A stretch of DNA of 64,000 nt from Georgenia yuyongxinii (GTDB lineage: Bacteria; Actinomycetota; Actinomycetes; Actinomycetales; Actinomycetaceae), in contig NZ_CP040915.1 of the NCBI RefSeq assembly GCF_006352065.1, positions 3,906,001 through 3,970,000 of the forward strand, written 5' to 3'. The notes below the pieces were generated by a model. That model saw only the letters and a program-made list of their open reading frames with translations, was not told where the DNA came from and did not search any database. Shown one piece after another: positions 8,614-18,027 of this stretch. How positions within the stretch are numbered: position 1 is the stretch's first letter; each line of letters begins with the position of its first letter. The position numbers were made by a program, and so were the translations under genes.

Positions 8614-9470
8614 AGCAGGTCGACCAGGCCGTCGACGACGTCGTCCTCACTGGTGACCACCGCGTGGCCGATGCCCAGGCGCCGCAGCCGGGCGGCCACC
8701 GCGGCTTGCCGCTCCTTCGTCGCCGCGAGCGCCTCGGCGTGCAGGGCGGGGTCGTCACGCAGGTACGCGGGCAGCGGCGCGGCGCCGTCGACGTCGGCGG
8801 TCGCGCCGATCCCGCGCATGGTGGGCAGCGCGTCGGCGACGGCAATGACCATCACCTCGTGGCGTGCGCGGAGCCGGCGCAGGGCGTCCTCGTCGGCCGC
8901 CTCCGGCCGGGCCTCGTCGGTCAGGACGACCACCAGGGAGCGCCGGGTCAGGGTGAGCACCCGCTCGAGCACGCGGCCCAGGTCCGACGGCGGCGCGTCG
9001 AGGGTGAGCGCACCCTCGACCAGGCGCAGCAGGGTCTCCAGGTGAGCCGTGCCGCCGCGGCCGGGCATCTGGACCATCCGGCCGGCGTCCCCGGCCACCA
9101 GGGCGACGAGGTCGCCGCGCGCCCGGGCCAGGTAGGCGACGACGTCCGCCGCGAAGAGCGCGACGGCGGCCTTGGGCTCGCCCGAGCGGGCGGTGGTGGC
9201 CATGCTGCGGCCGGTGTCCACGGCCAGCACCATCGCCAGGTTCGACTCGCGGACGAACCGGCGGATGATCGGGTGGCCGGCGCGGGCGGAGGACTTCCAG
9301 TCGATGTCCTTGACGTCGTCGCCGGGGCGGTACTCGACCTGGTCGTCGAAGTCCTGGCCGTGCCCGGTAAAGATGGATCGGTGCCGGCCCTCGAGCAGGC
9401 CGGCCGCACGGCGCACGGTGGGCAGGTCCAGACGGGCCCGGACGTTGGCGAGGCGGGAGGCGGAGTCCAC
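8586..9470 (-). CDS. DUF58 family protein of the MoxR operon
   Basis: 294 residues. The DUF58 signature is clear: HRSIFTGHGQDFDDQVEYRP, then DDVKDIDWKSSARAG and RRFVRESNLAMVLAVDTGRS, followed by a VWA-like fold with LVVVLTDEARPEA. Family members are cytosolic partners of MoxR ATPases. The GTG at 9470 is the only plausible start; it lies 23 bp after the moxR stop. The extreme C-terminus (GRQRHARR) comes from the 31-bp tandem duplication, so it may be recent. Confidence 0.9.
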   Translation of the reverse strand: MDSASRLANVRARLDLPTVRRAAGLLEGRHRSIFTGHGQDFDDQVEYRPGDDVKDIDWKSSARAGHPIIRRFVRESNLAMVLAVDTGRSMATTARSGEPKAAVALFAADVVAYLARARGDLVALVAGDAGRMVQMPGRGGTAHLETLLRLVEGALTLDAPPSDLGRVLERVLTLTRRSLVVVLTDEARPEAADEDALRRLRARHEVMVIAVADALPTMRGIGATADVDGAAPLPAYLRDDPALHAEALAATKERQAAVAARLRRLGIGHAVVTSEDDVVDGLVDLLGRQRHARR

Positions 9471-9493
9471 GGCGTCGTCGTCTCGCGAGAGGA

Positions 9494-10669
9494 TCAGGGC
9501 GCCGGGACGGCCTGGAAGACGGCGTCGACGATGGCCTCGGGCGCCACGTTGCCGGCCAGGGCGTCGTAGGTGCGCACGATCCGGTGGCGCAGCACCGGGT
9601 GACGCACCCGCTTGACGTCGTCGGGCACCACGTACGTGCGGCCTTCCTGCAAGGCGACCGCCTGCGCCACCCGCATCAGGGCGATCCCGCCGCGGGGCGA
9701 GGCACCCACGCGCACGTGCCGGTGCAGGTCCGGCACGGGCCGGGGCCCGCCGCCGCGGGTGGTGTTGACCAGGGCGACGATGTACTGCTTGACGGAGAGG
9801 TCGACGTAGACGCGGGCGGCGAGGTCCTGGAGGAACAAGACGTCCTCAAGGGTGATCGGCTCCTCCTCGAGCGGGGCGTCGAACGCCCCGGACGCGGTCA
9901 TCTCGAGGATGTCGACCTCCTCGTGCGGGGTCGGGTAGGTGAGGACCTCCTTCAGGAGGAACCGGTCCATCTGGGCCTCGGGCAGCACGTAGGTGCCCTC
10001 CTCCTCGATGGGGTTCTGGGTCGCCAGCACCATGAAGGGGCGAGGCAGCGGGTAGATCTGCCCGCCGATGGAGGTCTGCTGCTCCTGCATCGCCTCGAGC
10101 ATGGCGGACTGGGTCTTGGCGGAGGAGCGGTTGATCTCGTCCAGGAGCACGAGGTTGGCGTGCACCGGACCGAGCTGGGTGGTGAACTCCCCGGTGGCGT
10201 AGTTGAAGATCTGCGTGCCCACGATGTCGTTGGGCATGAGGTCCGGGGTGCACTGGATGCGGTGGAACGTGCCCGAGACGGCGCTGGCGAGGGTGTGCGC
10301 CGCGGTGGTCTTGGCCAGGCCGGGCACCGACTCCAGGAGCACGTGGCCGCCGGCCACGAGGGTGGAGATCAGGGCGGTGCGCAGCGCGTCCTGGCCGACG
10401 ACCCGCCGGCGGAAGATGGTGCTGACGCGGCGCAGAAGCTCGGCGGCACGCTCAGCGTCGGCCTCGGAGATGGGTCGGTGGTGCGTGCGGGTCCGGTCGG
10501 TCGGGGCGCCGTCGCCCGGGGCGGTGGGACGGCCGGGGGTGGTGGAGCGTGCTCCGCCGGCGATGGGGGCGCCGGTGGCTGCGCTGGTGGCGGGGGCGCC
10601 CCCGAACCCGCGCGGCGCGGCCCAGCCCTGCGCTCGCCCGTGGCGTGGTGCGCCATCCGATTCGCTCAT
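9494..10669 (-). CDS. MoxR-type AAA+ ATPase
   Basis: 391 residues. A disordered Gly/Pro/Arg tail of about 70 residues precedes the AAA+ core. Walker A is the MoxR variant VPGLAKTTAAH; Walker B is ANLVLLDEINRSSAKTQSAM; sensor 1 lies in MVLATQNPIEEEGTY; the arginine-finger/lid region follows (HVRVGASPRGGIALM). MoxR proteins act as chaperones that mature or insert metal- or complex-dependent proteins together with VWA partners. This is the first gene of a six-gene minus-strand operon ending at 5314. The 194 bp upstream hold its promoter and the 3' flank of deoC; no clear promoter boxes were assigned. Confidence 0.95.
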   Translation of the reverse strand: MSESDGAPRHGRAQGWAAPRGFGGAPATSAATGAPIAGGARSTTPGRPTAPGDGAPTDRTRTHHRPISEADAERAAELLRRVSTIFRRRVVGQDALRTALISTLVAGGHVLLESVPGLAKTTAAHTLASAVSGTFHRIQCTPDLMPNDIVGTQIFNYATGEFTTQLGPVHANLVLLDEINRSSAKTQSAMLEAMQEQQTSIGGQIYPLPRPFMVLATQNPIEEEGTYVLPEAQMDRFLLKEVLTYPTPHEEVDILEMTASGAFDAPLEEEPITLEDVLFLQDLAARVYVDLSVKQYIVALVNTTRGGGPRPVPDLHRHVRVGASPRGGIALMRVAQAVALQEGRTYVVPDDVKRVRHPVLRHRIVRTYDALAGNVAPEAIVDAVFQAVPAP

Positions 10670-10863
10670 CGCTCCCCCGGTCGGCCGTGCCCTGCGGCGA
10701 CACTATGCCAACGCGGCGGCGTGTGTCGGGCGGTGTGGCGTGCTGAGGTCGCGGACGGCACGTGCGTTCGGCGGCGTAACCGCACCTGGCGCTCATCCAT
10801 ACCGGGGACGTCAGGCGGCGATACGGGTGGGTGCAGGTCCTTACCCGGCCGCGTGCCGAGGTG

Positions 10864-11547
10864 TCAGTCGGTCAGGCCCGCGAGCACCGCTGCCGTGCCG
10901 GACAAACCCAGCCGGGTCGCACCCGCGGCGATCATCTCGAGGGCAGCCTCGGTGGTGCGGATCCCGCCGGAGGCCTTCACACCGAGACGCCCGCCTACCG
11001 TGGCGGCCATGAGCTCGACGGCGTGCACGGTCGCCCCGCCGGCCGGGTGGAACCCGGTCGAGGTCTTGACGAAGTCGGCGCCCGCGGCCTCGGCGGCCCG
11101 GCAGACGGCGACGATCTGCTCGTCGGTCAGCGCGGCGGACTCGATGATGACCTTCAGCACGACCGGCGCGGGAGCGGCCACGCGCACGGCGGCAATCTCG
11201 GCCTCGATCTTGTCGTACCGACCGGTGGTGGCCAGGGCGAGGTTGATGACCATGTCGATCTCGTCGGCGCCGTTCCCGACGGCGCTGGCGGCCTCGACCG
11301 CCTTCACCTCGGGGTGGTGCGCACCGGAGGGGAAGCCGCAGACGGTGGCGACCTTGACCGCGCCGGTGCCGGTCAGCGGCAGCATGCTCGGCGAGACGCA
11401 CACCGAGTACGCGCCCAGCTGCCGGGCCTCGGCCACCAGGGCGGCGACGTCGGCCGCGGTGGCCTCGGGCTTGAGCAGGGTGTGGTCGACCATGCTGGCG
11501 ACGGTCGAGACGGCGGCGCTGGTGGCCAGGGAGTCGTGCGTGCTCAT
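10864..11547 (-). CDS. deoC: Deoxyribose-phosphate aldolase
   Basis: 227 residues. Cleaves 2-deoxyribose-5-phosphate to glyceraldehyde-3-phosphate and acetaldehyde in deoxynucleoside catabolism. Family motifs are clear: [12 protein letters not shown] near the start, [26 protein letters not shown], the Schiff-base lysine region [16 protein letters not shown], and VKASGGIRT for phosphate binding. Start at 11547 follows GGAGGT at a good distance. A near-adjacent palindrome (11558-11576) sits between promoter and ribosome binding site. Transcribed alone, divergent from the CopD-CtaG gene. Confidence 0.96.
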   Translation of the reverse strand: MSTHDSLATSAAVSTVASMVDHTLLKPEATAADVAALVAEARQLGAYSVCVSPSMLPLTGTGAVKVATVCGFPSGAHHPEVKAVEAASAVGNGADEIDMVINLALATTGRYDKIEAEIAAVRVAAPAPVVLKVIIESAALTDEQIVAVCRAAEAAGADFVKTSTGFHPAGGATVHAVELMAATVGGRLGVKASGGIRTTEAALEMIAAGATRLGLSGTAAVLAGLTD

Positions 11548-11557
11548 GTGAACCTCC

Positions 11558-11576
11558 AGATCCGGGTTCCGGATCT
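11558..11576. promoter_or_regulatory. Perfect 8-bp inverted repeat upstream of deoC
   Basis: AGATCCGG (11558-11565) and CCGGATCT (11569-11576), with a 3-nt loop, end just before the GGAGG ribosome binding site of deoC. It could be a repressor operator for deoxynucleoside control or an mRNA hairpin affecting translation. The arms are perfect; function is inferred. Confidence 0.6.
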
Positions 11577-11834
11577 CCTCGTGCTTCGATCCCACCCGCG
11601 CGCGGATGCACCCGGGGGCCTGATCGGTGACGGGCGCGGTGTCCGTGCCGACGACGCCAGGGTGCCTCGGCCGGGCCGGACCGGCGGGGCGAGTGCCCCC
11701 GGCCGGTGTTGCTCCGTACCTCCATGGTAGGGAGGCCGGGCCGCACGTGGGTGGGTCGATGGCCCCCGGGAGGTATGGCGTTGGACACGGGCGCCCGGTC
11801 CGGGGCGCGGCACCGGCACGCTTACCCTGGTCGG

Positions 11835-13952
11835 GTGGCTGAGGTGTTGACCGACACCGCCCCGGGCAGGGCGACGTCGCGCGCGTGGTGGTACGCCCTG
11901 GGGGCGCTGCCGCTCGCGCTCCTTGTGATGGCCGCGGGCCTGGTGCTCACCGGTGCGGTGGAGCCACCGGCCCTGTTCGACCCCGGCCCGCTGGTGCGGT
12001 GGGGGCTGCCGACGGTCACGCTGCTCACGCACGCCGCGGCCGCCGTCACGATCGGCGCCTTCGCGATGTGCGCCGTCGTCCTGCCGCGCCGGCGGTCGTC
12101 CGAGGGTGCCGTGGCCACGGCCGGCGCCCGCCCGCCACGCCGGCACGACGTCGACGGCGCGGCCTGGCAGCTGTTGGCCCGGGTGGGCGCCGTCTCCGCC
12201 GTCGTGTGGGCGCTGGCTCAGCTCGCCCATCTCGTCCTCACGCACGCCTCCATCGTCGGCACCGGGCTCGGTGGACCGGGCTACGGCGCCCAGCTCGCGC
12301 AGTTCGTGACCGATATCGAGCTGGGTCGCAACCTCGCCTGGGCCACGTTCCTCACGGCGTTGGTGTCGGTGCTCGCCGTCGCCGTCGGGGGGTACACCTC
12401 CGCCGCGTGGGCGGCGGTCGCCGCGTTGGTGGCCCTGTTCCCGGTCGCACTGACCGGTCACGCCGCGGGCGCGGCCAGCCACGAGCTCGCCGTCTCGTCC
12501 TGGTGGCTGCACCTCATCGGCGTCACGCTGTGGGTCGGTGGCCTCACCGTGCTCTGCCTGGGGGCGGCGCGCCTCGGGCGGGACCTGCCCGACGCCGTCG
12601 CGCGCTACTCACACCTCGCGCTGTGGGCGTTCGCCATCACCGCGCTCGCCGGGATCGCGAACGCCTGGATCCGGCTCTCCTCGCCCGCCGACCTCCTCAC
12701 CCACCCCTACGGCCAGCTCCTCCAGGTCAAGGTCCTGCTGACCGCCGCCCTCGGCCTGGCCGGCTGGCTGCATCGCACCATGACGATCCCGCAGATCCGC
12801 GCCGCTGGCGGCTCGGGCAGGGCGTTCTGGCGGCTGGCCGGCGTCGAGGTCCTGGTCATGGGCGCCGTCGTGGGGGTCGGCGTCGCGCTGGGCTCCTCCG
12901 CGCCGCCGGTGCCGCAGGACCCGGTGCTCGACGCCAGCCCCACCTACCTCATCACCGGCAACCCGGTCCCGCCGTTCCCCACGGCGCTGACCTATCTGAC
13001 CCAGTGGCGCCTGGACCCGCTCACCACGCTGGCGGCCGCCGCCGGGCTGGTGGTCTACCTGGGCTGGGTGGTCCGGCTGCGCAGGCGCGGCGACTCGTGG
13101 TTCGCGGGGCGCACCGCCGCCTGGCTGGCCGGGCTCCTGCTGTTCTTCTGGGTGACCAACGGCGGTCCCGCCGTCTACGGCAAGATCCTGTTCAGCGCCC
13201 ACATGATCCAGCACATGCTGCTGGTCATGATGGTGCCGATCTTCCTGGTGCTCGGTGCCCCGGTCACCCTGGCCGTCCGGGCGCTGCCCCACCGGCGGGA
13301 CGGCTCGCGCGGCCCGCGGGAGTGGTTGCTGGCGCTGGTGCACTCACGCGTCGCCGCGTTCTTCTCCCACCCGATCGTGGCGGCGGTGAACTTCGCCGGC
13401 TCGCTGGTGGTCTTCTACTACTCCCCGCTCTTCGAGGGGGCGCTGGACACCCACCTCGGGCACGTGCTGATGGTGGTGCACTTCAGCCTGGCGGGGTACC
13501 TCTTCGCCAACGTCCTCATCGGCATCGACCCGGGCCCGACCCGCCCCGCCTACCCGATCCGGCTCATCCTCCTGTTCGCCACCATGGCGTTCCACGCGTT
13601 CTTCGGGCTGTCGATCATCTCCCTGACGGAGCTCCTCGCCGCGGACTACTTCGGCTGGCTCGGCCTGCCCTGGGGCGTCGACGCCCTCGCCGACCAGGAG
13701 AAGGGCGGCGCGATCACCTGGGGCATCGGCGAGCTGCCCACCCTTGCGCTGGCCATCGCCGTCGCCTTCTCCTGGTCCAAGGCGGACGACCGGGCCGCGC
13801 GGCGGTCGGACCGGCAGGCGGACCGGGACGAGGACGCCGAGCTGCGTGCCTACAACGAGATGCTGGCCGCGCGGGCGGCAGAGTCCGCCGGCCAGCAGGC
13901 GGCCGGGTTGGTCCCGCCCGAGGGTCCCGTGGAGCCGCGCGCCGGGCAGTGA
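11835..13952 (+). CDS. CopD - CtaG fusion membrane protein
   Basis: 705 residues, about 14-15 TM helices. The first half is a CopD (copper resistance D) domain with the characteristic [18 protein letters not shown]. After a loop ([20 protein letters not shown]) the second half matches caa3-type cytochrome oxidase assembly factor CtaG ([19 protein letters not shown], then [20 protein letters not shown]), with conserved histidines of copper-handling loops. It probably moves or inserts copper for cytochrome oxidase at the plasma membrane. GTG 11835 is preferred; upstream codons in the frame look non-coding. Fusions of this type are common in actinobacteria. Confidence 0.9.
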   Translation: MAEVLTDTAPGRATSRAWWYALGALPLALLVMAAGLVLTGAVEPPALFDPGPLVRWGLPTVTLLTHAAAAVTIGAFAMCAVVLPRRRSSEGAVATAGARPPRRHDVDGAAWQLLARVGAVSAVVWALAQLAHLVLTHASIVGTGLGGPGYGAQLAQFVTDIELGRNLAWATFLTALVSVLAVAVGGYTSAAWAAVAALVALFPVALTGHAAGAASHELAVSSWWLHLIGVTLWVGGLTVLCLGAARLGRDLPDAVARYSHLALWAFAITALAGIANAWIRLSSPADLLTHPYGQLLQVKVLLTAALGLAGWLHRTMTIPQIRAAGGSGRAFWRLAGVEVLVMGAVVGVGVALGSSAPPVPQDPVLDASPTYLITGNPVPPFPTALTYLTQWRLDPLTTLAAAAGLVVYLGWVVRLRRRGDSWFAGRTAAWLAGLLLFFWVTNGGPAVYGKILFSAHMIQHMLLVMMVPIFLVLGAPVTLAVRALPHRRDGSRGPREWLLALVHSRVAAFFSHPIVAAVNFAGSLVVFYYSPLFEGALDTHLGHVLMVVHFSLAGYLFANVLIGIDPGPTRPAYPIRLILLFATMAFHAFFGLSIISLTELLAADYFGWLGLPWGVDALADQEKGGAITWGIGELPTLALAIAVAFSWSKADDRAARRSDRQADRDEDAELRAYNEMLAARAAESAGQQAAGLVPPEGPVEPRAGQ

Positions 13953-13969
13953 GTGCCCGACGGCGCCGC

Positions 13970-14905
13970 TCACCATTGCCAGATGAAGCCCACGATCTCG
14001 CCCACGAGTCCGTGCAGGAAGCGGTGCACGTTCCCATCGGGGGTCAGGGTGATCTCTTCGGTCCTGCTGGGCGCGTCCGCCCAGATCGTCTCCCACCGGC
14101 CCCACCACACGCGGGCGGGCAGCCGGGTGAGGTCGAACTGCACGTTGAGCTCGAGGCTCCCGATCGGGCGGCGGGTGCCGCGGCGAAAGCTCGGCGGGGG
14201 CACCTCGGCATAGCTGAACACGGTCCGGTACTCCAGCGAGGCGGTCTCGCCGGGTTGCAGCGGGGTCGTCAGCGTCAGCTCCACGCCGTACAGCCCGGAC
14301 ATGGCAGAGCGTCGCACCGGGCCGGCCCGCCCTCCGCGGAGCACCTCGACGGCGGCCGCGTGCGTGTCGAACTGGTAGACGTAGCGGTCCATCGGCTCCA
14401 GGGCGCGGATGACCTGGAGCGTCCGGTGCTCGGCCGGCAGTCCGTCGGGACCGATCCGGTGGAACTCATGGGCCACGAGCGTCTCGTAGCCCGCCGGTGC
14501 GGCGACGAGCACGCTGTCCCCTTCAGCGGGCGTGCGCACGACCGACAGGTCGGTGGGCTCGGCGTGCATGAACAAGGCCCAGAGGCGGTGTGCGTCCGGG
14601 GGTGACATGTCGAACGCCTCGATGAACAGGCGGAGGGTGGCGGGGGCGATGAACTGGGCGTTCAGTGCGCGGCCCACGCGGTCCTTCAGGCGGCGCGGCA
14701 GGTCTGTCTCGGTCTCGGCGACCTCACCGGTCTCCCACAGGTGGTCGGCGAGGACCTGGGCTATCGCGCCCTGGTGGACGGCCTGGCGACTGCTGCGCCG
14801 GACGTACGCCTGCCAGCGTGTCCGGTACGCGGGGACCTCGGCCAGCAGCACGCGGAGCTCCCGGCAAGCCGGGACCGAGGGGTCCGGTCGCGGCTCTGCT
14901 GGCAT
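13970..14905 (-). CDS. Conserved actinobacterial protein of unknown function
   Basis: 311 residues, no TM segment or signal peptide. The N-terminal 110 residues are helical and resemble a DNA-binding or adaptor domain (QGAIAQVLADHLWETG, DRVGRALNAQFIAPATLRLF). The rest is predicted beta-rich (VYQFDTHAAAVEVL, LYGVELTLTTPLQPGET), ending in an aromatic tail (GLVGEIVGFIWQW). ATG at 14905 is chosen over the longer frame. It is convergent with the CtaG gene (17-bp gap) and divergent from the atypical response regulator at 15056, a layout suggesting a functional link with that regulator. Function is not known. Confidence 0.75.
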   Translation of the reverse strand: MPAEPRPDPSVPACRELRVLLAEVPAYRTRWQAYVRRSSRQAVHQGAIAQVLADHLWETGEVAETETDLPRRLKDRVGRALNAQFIAPATLRLFIEAFDMSPPDAHRLWALFMHAEPTDLSVVRTPAEGDSVLVAAPAGYETLVAHEFHRIGPDGLPAEHRTLQVIRALEPMDRYVYQFDTHAAAVEVLRGGRAGPVRRSAMSGLYGVELTLTTPLQPGETASLEYRTVFSYAEVPPPSFRRGTRRPIGSLELNVQFDLTRLPARVWWGRWETIWADAPSRTEEITLTPDGNVHRFLHGLVGEIVGFIWQW

Positions 14906-15055
14906 GCACCTCAGTCTGTCGGACGCCGGCCGTGCCGCATGTGGATTGCGCTGCGGGATCCGCTTGCCGACGCGACACTTGCGCGACACAGTCTCGATGG
15001 AATGCCCGAACAAGAACAGGTTCAGGGGCCGTGCACGGGGCGAGGGAGGGCGCGC

Positions 15056-15745
15056 ATGTCACTCACCCCGTCCACGCGGACGCGAGTGGAAGCACCGTCC
15101 CGGCGTGCCACGGTGGCGGTCATCGACGACCACCCGGTCGTGGCGCTCGGGGTGGCCCAGTGCCTCGCCGCTGCCGACTCCGTCGAGGTGGTCGGCGGGT
15201 TCCCCAGCATCGCCGCGATGCTCCGTGCGCGCGGCACCGAGCACCCCGCCGACCTCGTGCTCCTCGAGCTGCAGGCGGCGGACTCCGCCTCCGACCGCCT
15301 CATCAGCCGGCTCACCGCAGCCGGGGTGAAGGTGGTGGTCTTCACGCAGGTCTCGAGCCCGTACGCGCTCGAGCTCGCCCTCACGGCGGGTGCGGTCGCC
15401 GTCGTGCACAAGAGCGTGCCGCCCGAGCGGCTCGCCGAGGTCGTTGCCGCCGCGGCGCGTGGGGGGCGTCCCGGGCTCGTCCAGGTCAGCGGCGACGGCC
15501 GCCGCCACCCGCTGTCGATCCTCTCCCCCCGCGAGCGCGAGACGCTGGCGCTGTACGCGAGCGGGGAGAAGTCCGAGCGGGTCGCGCAGCGTCTGGGGAT
15601 CTCGCGGGAGACGGTCAACGACTACATCAGCCGGATCCGCGCGAAGTACCGCATGGCCGGGCGGGTCGCCGACACGAAGGTCGACCTGTACAAGCGCGCC
15701 GTGGAGGACGGGATCCTCCCGCCGCCCGGGGTGCTGCCGACCTGA
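15056..15745 (+). CDS. Atypical NarL/LuxR-type response regulator, Asp-to-Glu at phospho-site
   Basis: 229 residues. The receiver domain keeps the acidic pair (VIDDHPVVALG, Asp24/Asp25), the Thr/Ser switch (VVVFTQ, Thr97) and the Lys (VVHKS, Lys119). The position that normally holds the phospho-accepting Asp reads DLVLLELQ, i.e. Glu71. The C-terminal LuxR helix-turn-helix is complete (LSPRERETLALYASGE, then VAQRLGISRETVNDYISRIR). GAGGGAGGG precedes the ATG. With Glu in place of Asp it probably works without phosphorylation. No sensor kinase is adjacent. Confidence 0.9.
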   Translation: MSLTPSTRTRVEAPSRRATVAVIDDHPVVALGVAQCLAAADSVEVVGGFPSIAAMLRARGTEHPADLVLLELQAADSASDRLISRLTAAGVKVVVFTQVSSPYALELALTAGAVAVVHKSVPPERLAEVVAAAARGGRPGLVQVSGDGRRHPLSILSPRERETLALYASGEKSERVAQRLGISRETVNDYISRIRAKYRMAGRVADTKVDLYKRAVEDGILPPPGVLPT

Positions 15746-15791
15746 GGGCCGGGTGGGATGGGTGCCCACAGCCAGTGTCACGCCGGTGGGG

Positions 15792-16469
15792 TCACCCGGG
15801 GAGGACCACGTCCTCCCCGGTGAGTGTGAGCCGCACGCCGTCGTCCTGGGGACGGGCCGCGGCGAGAGTCAGGCCCAGCGGCAGGTCGGGCAGCGCCACG
15901 TCGAAGGTGAGCAGGGCGTCTCCGAGGAGAGGCGCGAGGGACGCGGCGTCGACCTGCGTGCCGCCGAGCGTCAGGCTGACGGTGCGTAGCTGCAGGCCGC
16001 CGCTGTCGGTCACCTCGGGCTCGGTGAGCACCTCGAGGTTCTGGCCGAGGAGCTCGGTGGCAAGGCGCAGGCCGTCGGTGCCGGTGTCGACGGCGAGGTC
16101 GAGGCCGCGCGCGTCGAGGAGCTCCTGCAGCGCGGGCTGGGGCAGGGTGCCGGTGAGCTCGAGCTCGGCCGCCGTGGGCGGCTGGGTCAGTCCGACGTCG
16201 TGGGCCCGGACCTCCACATCGGCCAGCTGGACGCCGCCAGAGGCCGCCGAGGGCGCGGTGACCCGGACATCGTCGACCTCGCGGGCCAGGACCTGGGTCA
16301 GGAACGGGAAGCCGGAGATGCGCACGTCCGGGTCGCCCTCGACATCGACGTAGTCACTGAGCCGGCTGGCGACCTCCCGCTCGGCCAGCGCCAGGGCCAC
16401 CCGGTCGAGCACGACGACGGCGCTGGCGACCAGGGCGAGGGTGAGGAGGACTCCCACGAGACGACGCAC
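15792..16469 (-). CDS. DUF2993 (LmeA-like) phospholipid-binding protein
   Basis: 225 residues. N-terminal signal anchor (RLVGVLLTLALVASAVVVLD), then a long beta-rich domain with the DUF2993 hallmarks ISGFPFLTQVL and VRVTAPSAASGGVQLADVEV. Mycobacterial members (LmeA) are periplasmic, bind phospholipids and help mannan elongation. Start GTG 16469 places the signal sequence at the very N-terminus; a much longer open frame upstream is non-coding. Single gene, convergent with the response regulator; a hairpin covers its last codons. Confidence 0.85.
   Translation of the reverse strand: MRRLVGVLLTLALVASAVVVLDRVALALAEREVASRLSDYVDVEGDPDVRISGFPFLTQVLAREVDDVRVTAPSAASGGVQLADVEVRAHDVGLTQPPTAAELELTGTLPQPALQELLDARGLDLAVDTGTDGLRLATELLGQNLEVLTEPEVTDSGGLQLRTVSLTLGGTQVDAASLAPLLGDALLTFDVALPDLPLGLTLAAARPQDDGVRLTLTGEDVVLPG
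15796..15820. terminator. Perfect 11-bp hairpin between convergent genes
   Basis: CCGGGGAGGAC (15796-15806), 3-nt loop, GTCCTCCCCGG (15810-15820). It overlaps the last codons of the DUF2993 gene and lies 50 bp beyond the response-regulator stop. There is no T-tract, so it may act as a bidirectional GC-rich terminator or as a 3' stabiliser. Confidence 0.6.
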
Positions 16470-16638
16470 TGCCCCACCGTAGGTCCGACCGGCGGGCGCA
16501 CGGCGGCGTCCGCCGGTGTGTGGACCCGCGAACGGCCGGCTGACCGGCCCCCCCGGGGCAGGCCACGCCGGCGCGGCGTCACCGGCGGCGCTGTGTACTG
16601 TCGAGGTCGAGGGACGGCGCGGAGGAGGGGGCGCGATC

Positions 16639-18027
16639 ATGCCCGGCGAGGACCTGGAGCGGCTGGCCGCCGACCCGACGACCCCGCTGACCACCCTGCA
16701 CCAGCTGGCTCGGGACCACCCGCGGGCGCGCCCGGCGATCGCCGCGAACCCGTCGACGTACCCGGCGCTCCTGGAGTGGCTCGCGATGCTCGGCGTCCCG
16801 GAGGTGGATGCGGCACTGGCAGCGCGGGTGGCCACCTCCGTCCTGACCGCGCACCCGGCCCCCGCGCCGGGTCTGCCACCGTCGTACCCACCACCGCGGC
16901 ACGCGACCGCTTCCCGGGCCCCCGAGACCGCGCCCGCACTCGCCGACCGTGCCGAGCCACCCACGGTGGCCTTGCCGGCCGCCGGTGGCGCCGCCCCGGT
17001 GCTGCCCCCGGTCTTCCCACCCGCGGCGCCTGCACCTCAGCCTCGCGTGCGCTTGTCGCCCGAGCCTGCCCAGAGCGCGACGGCGCACGTGACCGGCGTC
17101 CCGGCCACGCCCGTGCAGGGCGTCGCGATGAACGTTCCCACCAGATCCGGCGCGGGGGTGGACGCGGGCACGGGCGGTATCGGCGCCGGTCCCGCCGACG
17201 AGCGCCCCGCCGCCCGGGGCACCGCTGACGAGGGCCCGAGCGCGAGCGCGCACCTGCCCCGGTGGCTGCTGCCAGCCGGGATCGCCGTCGTCGCGTTCGT
17301 CCTCCTCGCCTGGGCCTTCGGGCCCCCCACCGGAGCGAGCAGCACCGCCCCACCGAACGCGTCCTCCGGGACGTCCGCCCCGCCGGGCGACCCCGCCGCC
17401 GCCAGCGCGGCGCTCGCCGCCCTGCCGGGCACCACGTCCTGCGGTGACGTGACCGCGGACGCCCAGGTGTTCGCCAACTTCGGCACAGTGGCGTCAATCG
17501 GAGACGCGTGGCAAGACCCCGCTTCCGCGGACGTCGTCATCAACGCACTGGTGGGTCTCCAGGACGCGTGCGACCCGGCATACGCCTTGGCGGTCAACAA
17601 CGCCTTGATCGACGGCGACGCGACGCCCGCCGCGGTGCGCGCCACGCTGACCACGGCCGGCGACTGGCTCGCACCCGCGCGACCCGCCCCAGCTGACGCC
17701 CAGCAGCGCAACGCCTTCGTGAGCCCCACCGGCAACATCGCCTGCGGGCTCGGCGAGGGCACCGCCACCTGCACGATCACCGAGCGAGCCTTCGCGGACC
17801 CGCAGACCTGCGGCCCCGGCCCGGTCACCCTTGTGGTCGGAGTGGGCGGCGACGCGCGCCCGGACTGCGCAGCACCTGCCGCCGCGGGCGGGGACGGGCT
17901 CGCCTACGACCAGTCGGTCACCGCCGGCCACTTCGCCTGCCTGAGCAAGCTGGACGGAGTGACCTGCTGGAGCACACTCACCGGCCACGGATTCACCGTC
18001 GCCCGGGCCGGGTTCAGCACGTTCTAA
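16639..18027 (+). CDS. Second LRV-domain membrane protein
   Basis: 462 residues, same plan as the protein at 2962-3780. The N-terminal LRV domain has ADPTTPLTTLHQLARDHP and AANPSTYPALLEWLAML. A Pro/Ala linker of about 130 residues follows, then one TM helix (LLPAGIAVVAFVLLAWAFG). The larger extracytoplasmic domain has paired cysteines (TTSCGDVTADAQ, LQDACDPAYAL, NIACGLGEGTATCTI, FACLSKLDGVTCW). GGAGGAGGGGG precedes the ATG. Unlike its paralogue, its C-terminal region resembles secreted cysteine-rich domains. The 3' end overlaps the convergent amidase by 4 bp. Function unknown. Confidence 0.82.
   Translation: MPGEDLERLAADPTTPLTTLHQLARDHPRARPAIAANPSTYPALLEWLAMLGVPEVDAALAARVATSVLTAHPAPAPGLPPSYPPPRHATASRAPETAPALADRAEPPTVALPAAGGAAPVLPPVFPPAAPAPQPRVRLSPEPAQSATAHVTGVPATPVQGVAMNVPTRSGAGVDAGTGGIGAGPADERPAARGTADEGPSASAHLPRWLLPAGIAVVAFVLLAWAFGPPTGASSTAPPNASSGTSAPPGDPAAASAALAALPGTTSCGDVTADAQVFANFGTVASIGDAWQDPASADVVINALVGLQDACDPAYALAVNNALIDGDATPAAVRATLTTAGDWLAPARPAPADAQQRNAFVSPTGNIACGLGEGTATCTITERAFADPQTCGPGPVTLVVGVGGDARPDCAAPAAAGGDGLAYDQSVTAGHFACLSKLDGVTCWSTLTGHGFTVARAGFSTF

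Noticed and set aside
9584-11551. 655-codon plus-strand frame opposite moxR and deoC
   Set aside because: Antisense of two well-supported genes with no domain of its own.
11885-14605. Very long plus-strand open frame (over 900 codons) across the CopD-CtaG gene
   Set aside because: It is an alternative frame of a GC-rich gene: Arg/Pro/Gly-rich, no motif, while the true frame has clear TM helices and family motifs.
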